A program made the translations under genes and the position numbers. Of a DNA stretch of 64,000 nucleotides, positions 19,167 through 29,184 are shown one piece after another. The notes under the pieces are model-generated. The model was not told the DNA's origin and searched no databases. It saw only the letters and a program-made list of their open reading frames with translations. This stretch comes from Anaerolineales bacterium (GTDB lineage Bacteria; Chloroflexota; Anaerolineae; Anaerolineales; UBA11579): positions 175,795-239,794 of the forward strand of contig JAJTXV010000004.1 in the NCBI GenBank assembly GCA_021463845.1, read 5' to 3'. The first letter of the stretch is position 1; every line of letters begins with the position of its first letter.

Positions 19167-21263
19167 TCAGCTTGAAAAGACCAGGTATCCAATCATCAGC
19201 ACTACGCCAAAGAAAACCATCAATGCGTAGTTGCGCACATATCCACTTTGCAAAAGGCTGAACCCGCGGCTTAATCCGGTCGCCACCGCGGCCAGACCCT
19301 TGGAGATCCCATCGATCACGCCCATGTCCACCGGCTCAGCCAGGAAGCGCGCCAGCGCACCAAAGCCGCGGCCGATCACGGTGTCATGCACCCAATCGTG
19401 CCAGAAGCGCCAGTCCACTACATCCGCCAGGAAGGCGGCCAGGCGACGATACGGCTGGATGATGACCGCATCGTACAGTTCATCCACCCACCATTTGTTC
19501 TCCATGCCTTTGAACAAGAAACCCAGGCGCTGTTTGAGCGGATCCACTTCGCCAGCTGCCAGCGGCTTGCGGCCGTACAAACGCCAGGAGATATAGATCG
19601 CGATCAGTGCCAGCACGGTGGAGAAGATCGCCACGCCGAAATTGAACACAGTGGCGTGTGCAAAATCATGCCCCAGGGTGTGCTCCAGCCAATCCGTGAA
19701 CGGGTGCAGCACCGGCACGTTGATCAAGCCGCCAAACACGGACAGCACAGCCAGAATGCCCAGCGGGATCAATATGGTCGGCGGGCTCTCGACCGCTTCC
19801 TTGGCGGCCTTGGTGCGCGGCTCGCCAAAGAACACCAGCCAGATCTGGCGGCCCATGTAAAACGCGGTCAGGAAGGCGGCCGCGGTCAACAGCCCCCACA
19901 CCAGCATGTTGGCGTGCAGCGCATCGGTCAGGATCTCATCCTTGGAGAAGAACCCTGCCAGTGGCGGCAAACCGGCCAGCGCCAGCGCGCCGATCAGGTA
20001 CACGCGATACGTGGTCGGGATCTGCTTGCGCAGGCCGCCCATGTTGCGCATGTCTTGCGGGTCAAAGGGAGCATGATGGTCATCGTGATGCTCATCATGG
20101 TGGTCGTCGTGATGGTGCTCATCATGATGCCCGTCCAATGGGTGATGGGCACGCTCCAGCGCCAGGATCACCGAGCCGGAACCCAGGAACAGCAGCGCTT
20201 TAAAGAAAGCATGCGTCACCAGATGGAACATACCGGCCACATAGGCGCCAATGCCAACCGCCGCCACCATAAAGCCGAGTTGGCTGATGGTGGAGTACGC
20301 CAGCACTTTCTTGATGTCGTTCTGGGCCACCGCGATCGTGGCCGCAAACAGTGCCGTCACGGCGCCCACGATCGCCACTACGTTGCCAGCCTCGGGCACC
20401 GCACCGAACAGCGGCGCCGAGCGCACCACCAGGTACACGCCCGCCGTCACCATGGTGGCGGCGTGAATGAGCGCAGATACCGGCGTAGGTCCGGCCATGG
20501 CGTCCGGTAGCCACACGTACAGGGGCAGCTGGGCAGACTTGCCGGTCACGCCGATCAGCATGCACAGCGCAATCGCAATAATGATGCTGGGCTCCACGTT
20601 GGCCGCATTCGGCAGCACCTGGTCGAAGCTCAGCGAGCCAAACGCCCAGAAGGTCAGGAACATGGCCAGCAAAAAGCCAAAGTCGCCCACGCGGTTGGCT
20701 ACAAACGCTTTCTTGGCCGCCTGTGAGTTCAGCAGGCCTTTCGAGCCGTCAGGATTGCGCGAATACCAAAACCCGATCAGCAGGAAGGAGCACAAGCCCA
20801 CACCTTCCCAGCCGACAAACAACATCAGATAGCTGTTCCCGCTCACCAGGATCATCATGGCGGCAATGAACAGGTTCAGATAAATAAAGAAGCGAGCGAA
20901 GCTGCCCGGGTCTTCCTTGTAGCGCACGTCATAGTGCATGTAGCCCGCAGCATAGATGTGGATCAGCGTGCCCACTCCGGACACCACCAGCATCATGGTC
21001 ACCGAGAGCGTATCCACATTGAAAGCCCACGGGATCTGCAGGCCGCCAATATTGATCCAGTCGGCCAGGTGCACGATCTGCCCATGCGGATGCGCCTGCA
21101 GGCTCAGGAACTGGAGCACAGCCACCACGAATGCGGAGAAGACTGCCAAGGTGCCTACAGTTGCGCTGAATACCTCGCCAAAGCGGCGGCCAAAGGCCAG
21201 GTTGATCACCAAGCCGATGAGCGGGAAGAAAACGATCCAGGGTACGAGTGCGAAGGCGTCCAT
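19167..21263 (-). CDS. nuoL: NADH-quinone oxidoreductase subunit L with His/Asp-rich loop
   Basis: A 698-aa distal antiporter-like subunit, longer than the E. coli protein (613 aa). The core is intact: GKSAQLPLYVWLPDAMAGPTPVSALIHAATMV and QNDIKKVLAYSTISQLGFM. The C-terminus carries the long amphipathic helix and final membrane anchor. A His/Asp-rich stretch (about residues 372-400) lies between two membrane segments after helix 10, before NMGGLRKQIP. The insertion is predicted to be soluble and is the only unusual part. Confidence 0.97.
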   Translation of the reverse strand: MDAFALVPWIVFFPLIGLVINLAFGRRFGEVFSATVGTLAVFSAFVVAVLQFLSLQAHPHGQIVHLADWINIGGLQIPWAFNVDTLSVTMMLVVSGVGTLIHIYAAGYMHYDVRYKEDPGSFARFFIYLNLFIAAMMILVSGNSYLMLFVGWEGVGLCSFLLIGFWYSRNPDGSKGLLNSQAAKKAFVANRVGDFGFLLAMFLTFWAFGSLSFDQVLPNAANVEPSIIIAIALCMLIGVTGKSAQLPLYVWLPDAMAGPTPVSALIHAATMVTAGVYLVVRSAPLFGAVPEAGNVVAIVGAVTALFAATIAVAQNDIKKVLAYSTISQLGFMVAAVGIGAYVAGMFHLVTHAFFKALLFLGSGSVILALERAHHPLDGHHDEHHHDDHHDEHHDDHHAPFDPQDMRNMGGLRKQIPTTYRVYLIGALALAGLPPLAGFFSKDEILTDALHANMLVWGLLTAAAFLTAFYMGRQIWLVFFGEPRTKAAKEAVESPPTILIPLGILAVLSVFGGLINVPVLHPFTDWLEHTLGHDFAHATVFNFGVAIFSTVLALIAIYISWRLYGRKPLAAGEVDPLKQRLGFLFKGMENKWWVDELYDAVIIQPYRRLAAFLADVVDWRFWHDWVHDTVIGRGFGALARFLAEPVDMGVIDGISKGLAAVATGLSRGFSLLQSGYVRNYALMVFFGVVLMIGYLVFSS

Positions 21264-21264
21264 A

Positions 21265-21567
21265 TTAGCCCTTGAGGTTGCTCATCTCGTCAATATCAAT
21301 GCTCTGGCGGTTGCGGAAGATGACCACGATCAGCGCCAAGCCCACCGCCACTTCGGCGGCGGCCACGGCGATGACGAAGAACACAAACACCTGGCCAGAC
21401 AAGGCTTCATTCGCCCGCGCAAACGCCACGAACAGCAAATTGGCCGCGTTCAGCATCAACTCCACCGACATGAAAATAATGATGGCATTGCGGCGGATGA
21501 GCACGCCCAGCGCACCCAGCGCAAACAGAATAGCAGAGAGCGCAAAGTAATATGAGATCGGGATCAT
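21265..21567 (-). CDS. nuoK: NADH-quinone oxidoreductase subunit K
   Basis: A 100-aa subunit with three transmembrane helices. It carries the expected segment [29 protein letters not shown] with the membrane glutamate of the proton path, and a second glutamate in [13 protein letters not shown]. The stop of nuoJ overlaps its ATG by 4 nt. Confidence 0.97.
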   Translation of the reverse strand: MIPISYYFALSAILFALGALGVLIRRNAIIIFMSVELMLNAANLLFVAFARANEALSGQVFVFFVIAVAAAEVAVGLALIVVIFRNRQSIDIDEMSNLKG

Positions 21568-22088
21568 TTCCGGCCGCCTGACTTCTTCTTGTCTTCCTTC
21601 ACCAGCACGATCGCGCCCACCATCGCCGCCAACAGCAGGATCGAGGTGACCTCGAACGGCAGCAGGTACTCGCTGAATAGCAGCAAGCCAATGGATTGCG
21701 GGCTGCCGTAGTCGCTGGCAGCCGGCGGCAGCACGGTCAGCACATCGCTGCGCGTGAAGATGAGATAGGCGCTCTCCGCCAGCAGCACCAGCGTCAGCAG
21801 CATGGCCAGTGGGCGCTGCCAGCCGCGGCGCGCCTGGTGCTGGATCTGCTCAGCGCCCAGCAGCATGATGACGAACAGGAACAGCACCATGATCGCGCCG
21901 GCATATACGGTCACCTGCGCCATGGCAATGAACGGCGCGCCCAGCAGCAGGAAGAAGACCGCCACCGTGGCAAAGTTCAGGATCAGGAACAGCGCCGAAT
22001 ACACCGCGTTGCGGCTGAACAGCATGCCCAGCGCCGCTCCGATCGCCACCGCCGCCAGTACAAAGAAGAGAATTAGTTCAACATTCAT
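21564..22088 (-). CDS. nuoJ: NADH-quinone oxidoreductase subunit J
   Basis: A 174-aa subunit with five transmembrane helices. The family signature [26 protein letters not shown] contains the pi-bulge region linked to quinone-coupled conformational change. It ends with a basic tail [11 protein letters not shown]. It is coupled to nuoK by an ATGA overlap and lies 15 nt after nuoI. Confidence 0.97.
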   Translation of the reverse strand: MNVELILFFVLAAVAIGAALGMLFSRNAVYSALFLILNFATVAVFFLLLGAPFIAMAQVTVYAGAIMVLFLFVIMLLGAEQIQHQARRGWQRPLAMLLTLVLLAESAYLIFTRSDVLTVLPPAASDYGSPQSIGLLLFSEYLLPFEVTSILLLAAMVGAIVLVKEDKKKSGGRK

Positions 22089-22103
22089 ATCAGCACTCGT
22101 GCA

Positions 22104-22613
22104 CTATTCCGGGTTTTTCATTACCGGGATCGAGCGGTCAAAGGTGCCAGGCTCGACTTGCTGCGGCGTCGGTTGGCCGCCGGGCGGCACCGGCACCAGC
22201 AGCTTCTCACGGGTGTAGATGGATTGCGAGCGGTCGGTAAAGGTCAGCTCGTAGTTGTCACCCAGCACGATCGCCTGGGTCGGGCAGGCATCTTCGCAAT
22301 AACCGCAGAAGATGCAGCGCAACATGTTGATCTCGTAGGTGCTGGCATAACGTTCGCCGGGCGAGAAGCGCTTCTCATCCGTGTTCTCAGACGCTTCGAC
22401 AAAGATGGCATCCGCCGGGCAGGCGGCCGCGCATAGCGAGCAGCCAATGCAGCGCTCCAGGCCGTTCTCGTAGCGGCGCAGCTCGTGGCGCCCTTTGAAG
22501 CGCGTGCGCACCGGGCGCTTCTGTTCAGGGTACTGGTAGGTCTGGCGCGGCTTGAAGATCTGCCGTGCAGTCAGGTACATACCCCGGGCGATTTCGAAGA
22601 TTCCTCTTAGCAT
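22104..22613 (-). CDS. nuoI: NADH-quinone oxidoreductase subunit I
   Basis: A 169-aa peripheral-arm subunit carrying two 4Fe-4S clusters, N6a and N6b. The motifs are CIGCSLCAAACPADAI and CIFCGYCEDACPTQAI, each C-x2-C-x2-C-x3-CP. I chose the ATG at 22613 (MLRGIFEIARG), one nt after the nuoH stop. A TTG at 22634 inside nuoH would add seven residues but lies in nuoH and lacks family support. The C-terminal tail ends in RSIPVMKNPE. Confidence 0.96.
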   Translation of the reverse strand: MLRGIFEIARGMYLTARQIFKPRQTYQYPEQKRPVRTRFKGRHELRRYENGLERCIGCSLCAAACPADAIFVEASENTDEKRFSPGERYASTYEINMLRCIFCGYCEDACPTQAIVLGDNYELTFTDRSQSIYTREKLLVPVPPGGQPTPQQVEPGTFDRSIPVMKNPE

Positions 22614-22614
22614 C

Positions 22615-23625
22615 TTACAGTCCCAACGCCACAATAACCACTGCGGTCACAAACACATTCAGCAGGGCCAGCGGCAAAAGTACCTTCCAGCCAAAGGCCA
22701 TCAGGCGGTCGTAACGCAAGCGAGGCATGGTGGCGCGGATCCAGATCATCACGCCCAAGCTCGCCACAATTTTCAGGAAGAAATACAGCGGCCCCAAGCC
22801 AGGCAGTTCGTCCACGAACGGGCCGCGGAAACCACCCAGGAACAGGCTGGCAAAGATGCCGCTGACCGCGGCCATCTTGATGTACTCGCCCATGAAGAAC
22901 AACGAGAATTTCATGCCGGAGTATTCGGTGTGATAGCCAGCCGTCAGCTCCTGCTCCGCTTCAGGCATATCGAACGGGGCGCGGTTCACTTCCGCCAACA
23001 TGGCAATATAGAAGATGATCGCGCCCAGCGGCTGATACACAATGAACCACACATTGCGCTGCGCTTCGATGATGTCCATCAAGCTCATCGAGCCAGCGAT
23101 CAAGATCGGGCCAATGAAAGCCAGACCCAGCGCCAGTTCATAGCTCAGCATCTGCGCCGACGAGCGCAGGCCGCCCAGCATGGCGTATTTGTTGTTCGAA
23201 GCCCAACCCGCCAGCACAATGCCGTATACCGAGACCGAGGCCACCGAGAGAATATAGAGCACGGCCACATTGATGTCAGCGAGGTATAGCGGCACCATGC
23301 GGCCAAACAGGTTGACCACATCGCCCCACGGCACCACCGCCATGATCACCAACGCCGGCACCACGGTAATGATCGGCGCCAGCACAAAGACGAACTTGTA
23401 CGCCTCCGCCGGAGTGAATTCTTCTTTGAAGATGAGCTTCACTCCATCCGCGGCCGGCTGCAGCCAGCCGCCGGGGCCTGCGCGGTTGGGGCCAATGCGC
23501 AGCTGAATTGCAGCCGCCAGCTTGCGCTCATAGAAGGTGGTGTAGGCAAAACCCGTCAGCAAAATGAACACGAGCAGAATGCTCTTGATCACCCACTCCA
23601 GCACAAGAACCCAATCAATAACCAT
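22615..23625 (-). CDS. nuoH: NADH-quinone oxidoreductase subunit H
   Basis: A 336-aa subunit with eight transmembrane helices that joins the two arms and forms the quinone channel. Signature segments are TTFYERKLAAAIQLRIGPNRAGPGGWLQPAADGVKLIFKE near the N-terminus and AEVNRAPFDMPEAEQELTAGYHTEYSGMKF in the middle. Start is adjacent to the nuoG stop (1-nt overlap). Confidence 0.98.
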   Translation of the reverse strand: MVIDWVLVLEWVIKSILLVFILLTGFAYTTFYERKLAAAIQLRIGPNRAGPGGWLQPAADGVKLIFKEEFTPAEAYKFVFVLAPIITVVPALVIMAVVPWGDVVNLFGRMVPLYLADINVAVLYILSVASVSVYGIVLAGWASNNKYAMLGGLRSSAQMLSYELALGLAFIGPILIAGSMSLMDIIEAQRNVWFIVYQPLGAIIFYIAMLAEVNRAPFDMPEAEQELTAGYHTEYSGMKFSLFFMGEYIKMAAVSGIFASLFLGGFRGPFVDELPGLGPLYFFLKIVASLGVMIWIRATMPRLRYDRLMAFGWKVLLPLALLNVFVTAVVIVALGL

Positions 23626-26159
23626 TAGGCCTCTACCTTCAGGGTGTACGGGCCGCTGATCGGCAGGCCCAAACTGCGCGGGATGAGCACCGTGCCGCGC
23701 GGCAGGCTGTTGTCGACCAGTGCGGTTACCGCGGCCTGGACGCCGTTCACGGTCACGGTTGTGCTCTTACCGGGCTCCAGGCCCAGGCGCTCAGCATCAT
23801 CCGGGTTAAGCGTCACCTGCGGCTTCTGCAAACGGTTTTGCAGCAGGGTTGACTTGGAGATCATGTTGCCGCGGTCATACAGCGTGGTCACCGGCACCGC
23901 CAGCAGGCCGTCCCCGCGTTCGCGCTCGAGTGGCTGCGCAAAGGATAGCACCGGCGTCTCGCCGCGATCCGCCGCGGTGGAAACTTGCACGCCCAGGCCG
24001 CTCTTGTTGTCATAGGTGGTGCCGCCGTAGTACACGTCTGCGCGGCCGATGATCGGCCACTGCTCGGTCACTTCGGCCAGGCGCTCCATGGTCAGGCCCT
24101 TGTAGGCTTCGTGCGTTTCCACCAGCTGCGCAAACACGCGGCCGGCGCTGATAGTTTCCAGTTGCGCACCGAGTACGTTTGCCAGTTGCGCCGCGATCGT
24201 GAAGTCCGCCCGCGCATCGCCCGCCACCGGCACCGCCGGGTAGTAGCGCTGCACGCGGCGCTCACCCGAGGTCAGTGTGCCTTCGCGCTCGGTGAAGGCT
24301 TGCGCCGGCAGCACCACATCGGCGGCCTGGGTGGTCTTGGTCTCGGCCAGTTCCTGCACCACCACAAACTTGGCGCTATCCACGGCCGCAGCCAGCTGCG
24401 GGTCGTCGCCGCTGGGGTCGACGCCCACCAGGTACAGAACCTCGGCGTCCTTCATCAGGGCCGCCAGGTCACCGCTGGGGCGCAGCCCCAGCTCCCAGGC
24501 GCCTTGTACATTGCTCTTGTCCCACACAGCCACCAGGCCGTTGTTGGGTTTGCCCACATGGCCGGTTGCGATTAGCAGGTTCGCTGCCGCCGCCGCCAGC
24601 GATTCGGAGGCCGCCAGGTCAGTGCCGTCACTGCCATAGAAAACCACCAGGTTATTGGCTTCGGCAATATCCTTGGCTGCTTCCTTGATCTCATCCTGGG
24701 TCATCAAACGCTTGACGGCGTCGGTCTGCTCCGGGCGCTTGGGGGATACGCTGTCCAGCAGCGCATGCACGGCTGAGGCTTCTTCGCCATAGGCGTAGCG
24801 CACCACGTGAGTGGCGTCGTGCTCGAGTTTGGTGCGGCGCGGGCTGGCGACGATCAGCTTGGCGCCGCGCTCGGCGGCTTGCTTGACGCGCAGCCACCAC
24901 ATGGAGGCTTCTTCCTCCAGGTCACTGGCGATCACCAGAATCGCGTCGCCCTTGCCCAGGTCGGCCAGATTACTGCCCTGGCCCAAACCCACCTGGCCCA
25001 CCAGGTCACCACCGGCCATATTGCTGTACAGCGCAACCTGGCCCTTGGCCGCCTCGGTGAAAGCCTTGATGTTGAAGTAGTCTTCGTTGCTCAAGCGGCC
25101 GCTCACCACGGTGGTCAGCTTGCCGCCGGATTTCTTGACCTTGTCCGCAACCACGCCCAGCGCTTCATCCCAAGCCACAGCTTCCAGCTGGTTGTTCTTT
25201 CGCACCAAAGCGCGCACGATGCGATTGGCTTCTTCGGTGTACTGATATACGAAGCGGCCCTTATCGCACAGCCAGATCTCGTTCACCAGTTCGTTCTGGC
25301 GCGGCATGATGCGCTTCACTACCGCCTTGCCGCCGCTCTTGGCCTCGCGGCGCGTGTTCAAGGTGGTGTTGCAGTTCACCGGGCAGTGCGTGCAGATCGA
25401 GGCGACCGGCTTGAGCTCCCACGGGCGGGCGCCAAAGCGGAAATCCGCCGTGGTCAGCGCACCCACCGGGCAAATATCGGTCGTGTTGCCCGACCAGTAC
25501 GAGTCAAAACCGGGGTCAGAGAAAGTGACGATCTCCAGCTTGCGGCCGCGCTCACTGAAACCGATCACGGGGTCATCCGCGATCTCGGTCTGGAAGCGGG
25601 TGCAGCGCGCACATTGAATGCAGCGCTCGCGGTCAAGGAAGATCAGGTCACCCAGCGGAACGTGCTTGTCCAGCCGGATCTTTTCGTCATAGATAAAGCG
25701 CGTCTGTCCGGGGCCAAACTTCATCGTCAGGTTCTGCAGCGGGCACTCGCCGCCCTTGTCGCAGATCGGGCAGTCCAGCGGGTGCGAGGTCAGCAGGAAC
25801 TCAAGCACCTCATCCCGCGCCTCTTTCACCTTCTCGGTGTAGCCGCGCACCACCATGCCTTCGCTGACCGGCACGGTGCAGCCCGTCTCCAGCTTGGGCC
25901 CAAACTGAACCTGCGGCTGGCCATCTTCACCGATGGCGGGTTGGCCGGTGGCGCGGTCAATCACCGGGCGGCCCACTTCCACCAGGCACATGCGGCACAT
26001 GCCCACCGGCTCCATCTTGGGGTGGTAGCAGAAGACAGGGATGTCAATGCCGGCCCGCTTGGCAGCATCCACCACCAGGGTGCCCGGCGCCACGCTGATC
26101 TGTTGGTCGTCGATCGTCAGCGTGATCAATTTCTGTTGGGTGGTATCGGCAACAGCCAT
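23625..26159 (-). CDS. nuoG: NADH-quinone oxidoreductase subunit G
   Basis: An 844-aa peripheral-arm subunit. An N-terminal 2Fe-2S ferredoxin domain (CYHPKMEPVGMCRMCLVEV) is followed by the His-ligated 4Fe-4S site HPLDCPICDKGGECPLQN, then CIQCARCTRF...CPVGAL. A molybdopterin-oxidoreductase fold starts with ICTHCPVNCN, whose cysteines could hold the extra N7-type cluster. No molybdenum site is expected. A C-terminal molydop-binding-like domain is present (about 740-840). It is 1 nt from nuoF. Confidence 0.97.
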   Translation of the reverse strand: MAVADTTQQKLITLTIDDQQISVAPGTLVVDAAKRAGIDIPVFCYHPKMEPVGMCRMCLVEVGRPVIDRATGQPAIGEDGQPQVQFGPKLETGCTVPVSEGMVVRGYTEKVKEARDEVLEFLLTSHPLDCPICDKGGECPLQNLTMKFGPGQTRFIYDEKIRLDKHVPLGDLIFLDRERCIQCARCTRFQTEIADDPVIGFSERGRKLEIVTFSDPGFDSYWSGNTTDICPVGALTTADFRFGARPWELKPVASICTHCPVNCNTTLNTRREAKSGGKAVVKRIMPRQNELVNEIWLCDKGRFVYQYTEEANRIVRALVRKNNQLEAVAWDEALGVVADKVKKSGGKLTTVVSGRLSNEDYFNIKAFTEAAKGQVALYSNMAGGDLVGQVGLGQGSNLADLGKGDAILVIASDLEEEASMWWLRVKQAAERGAKLIVASPRRTKLEHDATHVVRYAYGEEASAVHALLDSVSPKRPEQTDAVKRLMTQDEIKEAAKDIAEANNLVVFYGSDGTDLAASESLAAAAANLLIATGHVGKPNNGLVAVWDKSNVQGAWELGLRPSGDLAALMKDAEVLYLVGVDPSGDDPQLAAAVDSAKFVVVQELAETKTTQAADVVLPAQAFTEREGTLTSGERRVQRYYPAVPVAGDARADFTIAAQLANVLGAQLETISAGRVFAQLVETHEAYKGLTMERLAEVTEQWPIIGRADVYYGGTTYDNKSGLGVQVSTAADRGETPVLSFAQPLERERGDGLLAVPVTTLYDRGNMISKSTLLQNRLQKPQVTLNPDDAERLGLEPGKSTTVTVNGVQAAVTALVDNSLPRGTVLIPRSLGLPISGPYTLKVEA

Positions 26160-26160
26160 C

Positions 26161-27453
26161 TTAGTTGCTCACTTCTTTCAATTCAGCTTCCGCCGTGGCG
26201 TTCACAGGCATGCCAACCTTGGCTTCAAAGTCGCCGCGGAAACGGGTAATGCTCGAGATCACAGCTTCGGTGGAGAAATCACCCAACGCGCACAAGCATT
26301 TGCCCTTCACGTTGGTGGCAACATCCTGCAGCAGGATCACATCATCCCAGGTGGCCTGGTTGTGGTGGATGCGTTCGGTCAAATGGCGCATCCAATAGGT
26401 ACCTTCGCGGCACGGCGTGCACTTGCCGCACGACTCGTGCTGGAAGAAGTGCATGGTCTTGTTGATCAGCCAATCCATGCTGACGCTCTCGTCCACCACA
26501 ATGATGGAGGCCGAACCCAGCATGGCGCCCACGCTGGGCACGCTCTCGTAGTCCATGGGCGTGTCGAGCGCCTTGTCATCCGCCACGATCAGCGAGGAAG
26601 ACGCGCCGGCGGGCATGATGGCTTTGATCTTGCGGCCATCGGTGATGCCGCCGCCATGCGTATAGATCAGCTCGCGGAACGTGGTGCCCAGCGGCAGCTC
26701 ATAGTTGCCCGGCTTGACCACATTGCCTGACAGACTGAACACCTTGGTGCCCGGGCTCTTCTCGGTGCCAAAGCCGCGGAACCAGTCCACACCCTTTTGC
26801 ACGATCATGGGCACATTGGCCAGCGTCTCTACGTTATTGACGATGGTGGGCTTGCCGTACAAGCCAAAGCTCGGCGGGAACGGCGGGCGCAAACGCGGCT
26901 GGCCCAGCTTGCCTTCCAGCGATTCGAGCAGCGCGGTCTCTTCGCCACAAATGTAGGCGCCAGCGCCCAAATGGGTATAGATGCGCAGGCTGTACTCACT
27001 GCCGAACAGGTTGTCGCCCAGCAGGCCTTGTTTTTCCATCTCGGCAATGCGCGCATCCAAGTGCGCTGCCAACTGCCAAAACTCACCGCGCAAGTACACA
27101 TAGGCTGTGTGGGCGCCCACCGCATAGGCGCACAGCATGACCCCTTCCAGGAACTGGAATGGGTTGCTTTCCATGATCTCGCGGTCTTTGAAGGTACCCG
27201 GCTCGGATTCGTCAGCATTGACCACTACGTAGTGCGGCCAGGCGTTCTTATCAATGAAGGACCACTTCATTCCGGTGGAGAAACCTGCTCCGCCGCGGCC
27301 GCGCAGGCCAGACGCCTTGACCATCTCGGTCACTTCGTCCGGCTGCATGCCGGTTACGGCGCGTTTGAACGCGTCGAAGCCTTCATGCTCGCGGTACACC
27401 GAAAGTTGGCCAATATCCTTAATATCGCGGTGGCGCAGAAGGATCTCGTTCAT
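26161..27453 (-). CDS. nuoF: NADH-quinone oxidoreductase subunit F
   Basis: A 430-aa NADH-binding subunit carrying FMN and 4Fe-4S cluster N3. GLRGRGGAGFSTGMKWSF is the FMN/NADH glycine-rich loop, GAYICGEETALLESLEGK is the second nucleotide motif and ESCGKCTPCREG plus a later CLCALGDF provide the four cluster cysteines. The final codons overlap nuoG spacing by 1 nt; its ATG overlaps the nuoE stop. Confidence 0.98.
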   Translation of the reverse strand: MNEILLRHRDIKDIGQLSVYREHEGFDAFKRAVTGMQPDEVTEMVKASGLRGRGGAGFSTGMKWSFIDKNAWPHYVVVNADESEPGTFKDREIMESNPFQFLEGVMLCAYAVGAHTAYVYLRGEFWQLAAHLDARIAEMEKQGLLGDNLFGSEYSLRIYTHLGAGAYICGEETALLESLEGKLGQPRLRPPFPPSFGLYGKPTIVNNVETLANVPMIVQKGVDWFRGFGTEKSPGTKVFSLSGNVVKPGNYELPLGTTFRELIYTHGGGITDGRKIKAIMPAGASSSLIVADDKALDTPMDYESVPSVGAMLGSASIIVVDESVSMDWLINKTMHFFQHESCGKCTPCREGTYWMRHLTERIHHNQATWDDVILLQDVATNVKGKCLCALGDFSTEAVISSITRFRGDFEAKVGMPVNATAEAELKEVSN

Positions 27454-27953
27454 TACTTCTCCTCCTTGCGCCAGCCGTCCACCAGAGCGATCGTGCTCTC
27501 TACCGTCTGGTTCTCGTGATAGCTGATACCCTCACGGCTCTGCACCTGGAACATCGGCGCCTTGTCGCAGGCCGCCAGGCACATCACCGCTTCCACGGTC
27601 ACCACGCCATCTCCAGTGGTCTCACCCGGCTTGATGCCCAGGTGGTCGCACACGCCATCCAGGAACTTATCCGCGCCGCGCAAGGCACATGGTAGGTCAT
27701 TGCACACTTGCAAGCGGTACTTGCCGCCCGGCGTGTCGTGATACAGCGTATAGAAGCCCACGATCGAGGCTACTTCCGTCGGAGCGATCGAGAGCAGCTC
27801 ACCGATCTGGCCCAGGTGCTCACGGGTCACATAGCCGTGCTCACGCTGAGCCACATACAGCAAAGGCATCACCGCCGAGCGCTTCTGCTCCTGCGGATAC
27901 TTCGCCAGGATCTCGTCGATCTCCTGGCCGTAACGTTCGCGCAGCGGGTTCAC
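27453..27953 (-). CDS. nuoE: NADH-quinone oxidoreductase subunit E
   Basis: A 166-aa thioredoxin-fold subunit holding 2Fe-2S cluster N1a. Ligands are in VCNDLPCALRG (C-x4-C) and MCLAACDKAPM (C-x3-C). The N-terminal helical domain (IDEILAKYPQEQKRSAVMPLLYVAQREHG) matches the family. It overlaps nuoD by 4 nt and nuoF by 1 nt. Confidence 0.97.
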   Translation of the reverse strand: MNPLRERYGQEIDEILAKYPQEQKRSAVMPLLYVAQREHGYVTREHLGQIGELLSIAPTEVASIVGFYTLYHDTPGGKYRLQVCNDLPCALRGADKFLDGVCDHLGIKPGETTGDGVVTVEAVMCLAACDKAPMFQVQSREGISYHENQTVESTIALVDGWRKEEK

Positions 27954-29182
27954 CGGTCGGTATCTCCAAGTACGATGTCAATGCTGCCGATGATCGCCAC
28001 CAGGTCTGCTACGTAGCAGCCTTGGGAGATCTTGGGCAGGATCTGCAGGTTCACAAATGAAGGGGTGCGCCAGTGGCAGCGGTACGGCTTGGGGCCGCCG
28101 TCGCCTTCCAGCAGCACGCCCAGTTCACCGCGCGGCGATTCCACCGGCATATAGATCGAATTCTTGGGCGCAGGGAAGCCTTCGGTCCACAGCTTGAAAT
28201 GATGGATAACCGCTTCCATGCTCTCGCCCAGTTCTGCACGCGGCGGAGGAACGAACTTGCGGTTATTGCTGCGCACCGGGCCGCCTGGCAGTTTGTCCAG
28301 CGCCTGGCGCACGATCTTCAGGGACTCGCGGAACTCACGCATACGCACGCGGTAGCGGGCATACACATCGCCTTCCGCCTCCGTGCACACTTCAAAGTCA
28401 TACTGCTCGTAGCCGCTGTACGGCTCTTCCTTGCGCAGGTCATAGGCCACGCCAGAGCCGCGCAGTGAAGGGCCAGTGATCCCCCAGGCAATGCCTTCTT
28501 CACCGTTATAGATACCGATACCCTTGGTGCGGTCAAGGAAAATGGGGTTCTTGTCCAGCAAACCCTCGTAAAGTTCGATCTCCGCCGGGAAACTGTCAAT
28601 GAAGGCGCGCACCGCCGGTTCAAACTCCGCCGGCACATCCCGCCACAAACCGCCCGGGCGGAAGTACGTCGTCATCATGCGCTGCCCAGCGCACATCTCC
28701 ATAATGTCCAAAATGCGTTCGCGCTGGTTCAGGCAATAGAAGAACATGGACATCGCCGCCAAGTCCAGCGCGTGCGTGCCCAGCCACACCAGGTGCGAGG
28801 CAATGCGCTGCAGCTCGGCGAAGATGACGCGGATCGCCTGAGCGCGCTCAGGCACATCCAGGTCCACCAGCTTCTCAACCGCCAGGCAATAAGCCAGGTT
28901 GTTGCCCATGGTATTGAGATAGTCCAGGCGGTCGGTCATCACCTCGGCCTTCTCGTATGACTTGGCTTCCATGTTCTTCTCAATACCAGTGTGCAGGAAG
29001 CCAATGTCCGGAATGCAGTTGACCACGATCTCGCCGTCCAGCTCCAGCAGCAGACGCAGCACGCCGTGCGTGCTGGGATGCTGCGGGCCCATGTTGAGCA
29101 GCAGGGTCTCGCCGGTCTGGGCACGCTCGGAAACGAGGTGCTTCAGCTCATCGTGAGTGATCTCAAGCTGTGAAATGCTCAT
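27950..29182 (-). CDS. nuoD: NADH-quinone oxidoreductase subunit D
   Basis: A 410-aa 49-kDa-type subunit lining the quinone site, related to NiFe hydrogenase large subunits. Motifs include LLLNMGPQHPSTHGVLRLLLELDGE, with the quinone-site histidine, and GRPRGELG-like VESPRGELGVLLEGDG. It ends in VADLVAIIGSIDIVLGDTDR, typical of the family. nuoC and nuoD are separate genes here, not fused. Confidence 0.98.
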   Translation of the reverse strand: MSISQLEITHDELKHLVSERAQTGETLLLNMGPQHPSTHGVLRLLLELDGEIVVNCIPDIGFLHTGIEKNMEAKSYEKAEVMTDRLDYLNTMGNNLAYCLAVEKLVDLDVPERAQAIRVIFAELQRIASHLVWLGTHALDLAAMSMFFYCLNQRERILDIMEMCAGQRMMTTYFRPGGLWRDVPAEFEPAVRAFIDSFPAEIELYEGLLDKNPIFLDRTKGIGIYNGEEGIAWGITGPSLRGSGVAYDLRKEEPYSGYEQYDFEVCTEAEGDVYARYRVRMREFRESLKIVRQALDKLPGGPVRSNNRKFVPPPRAELGESMEAVIHHFKLWTEGFPAPKNSIYMPVESPRGELGVLLEGDGGPKPYRCHWRTPSFVNLQILPKISQGCYVADLVAIIGSIDIVLGDTDR

Positions 29183-29184
29183 AC

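Noticed and set aside
19386..20510. Long plus-strand frame opposite nuoL (374 codons)
   Set aside because: Composition is His/Gln/Arg-heavy as expected for an antisense shadow of nuoL; no family likeness.
24807..26249. 480-codon plus-strand frame opposite nuoG
   Set aside because: Antisense shadow; nuoG is intact and conserved over the whole stretch.
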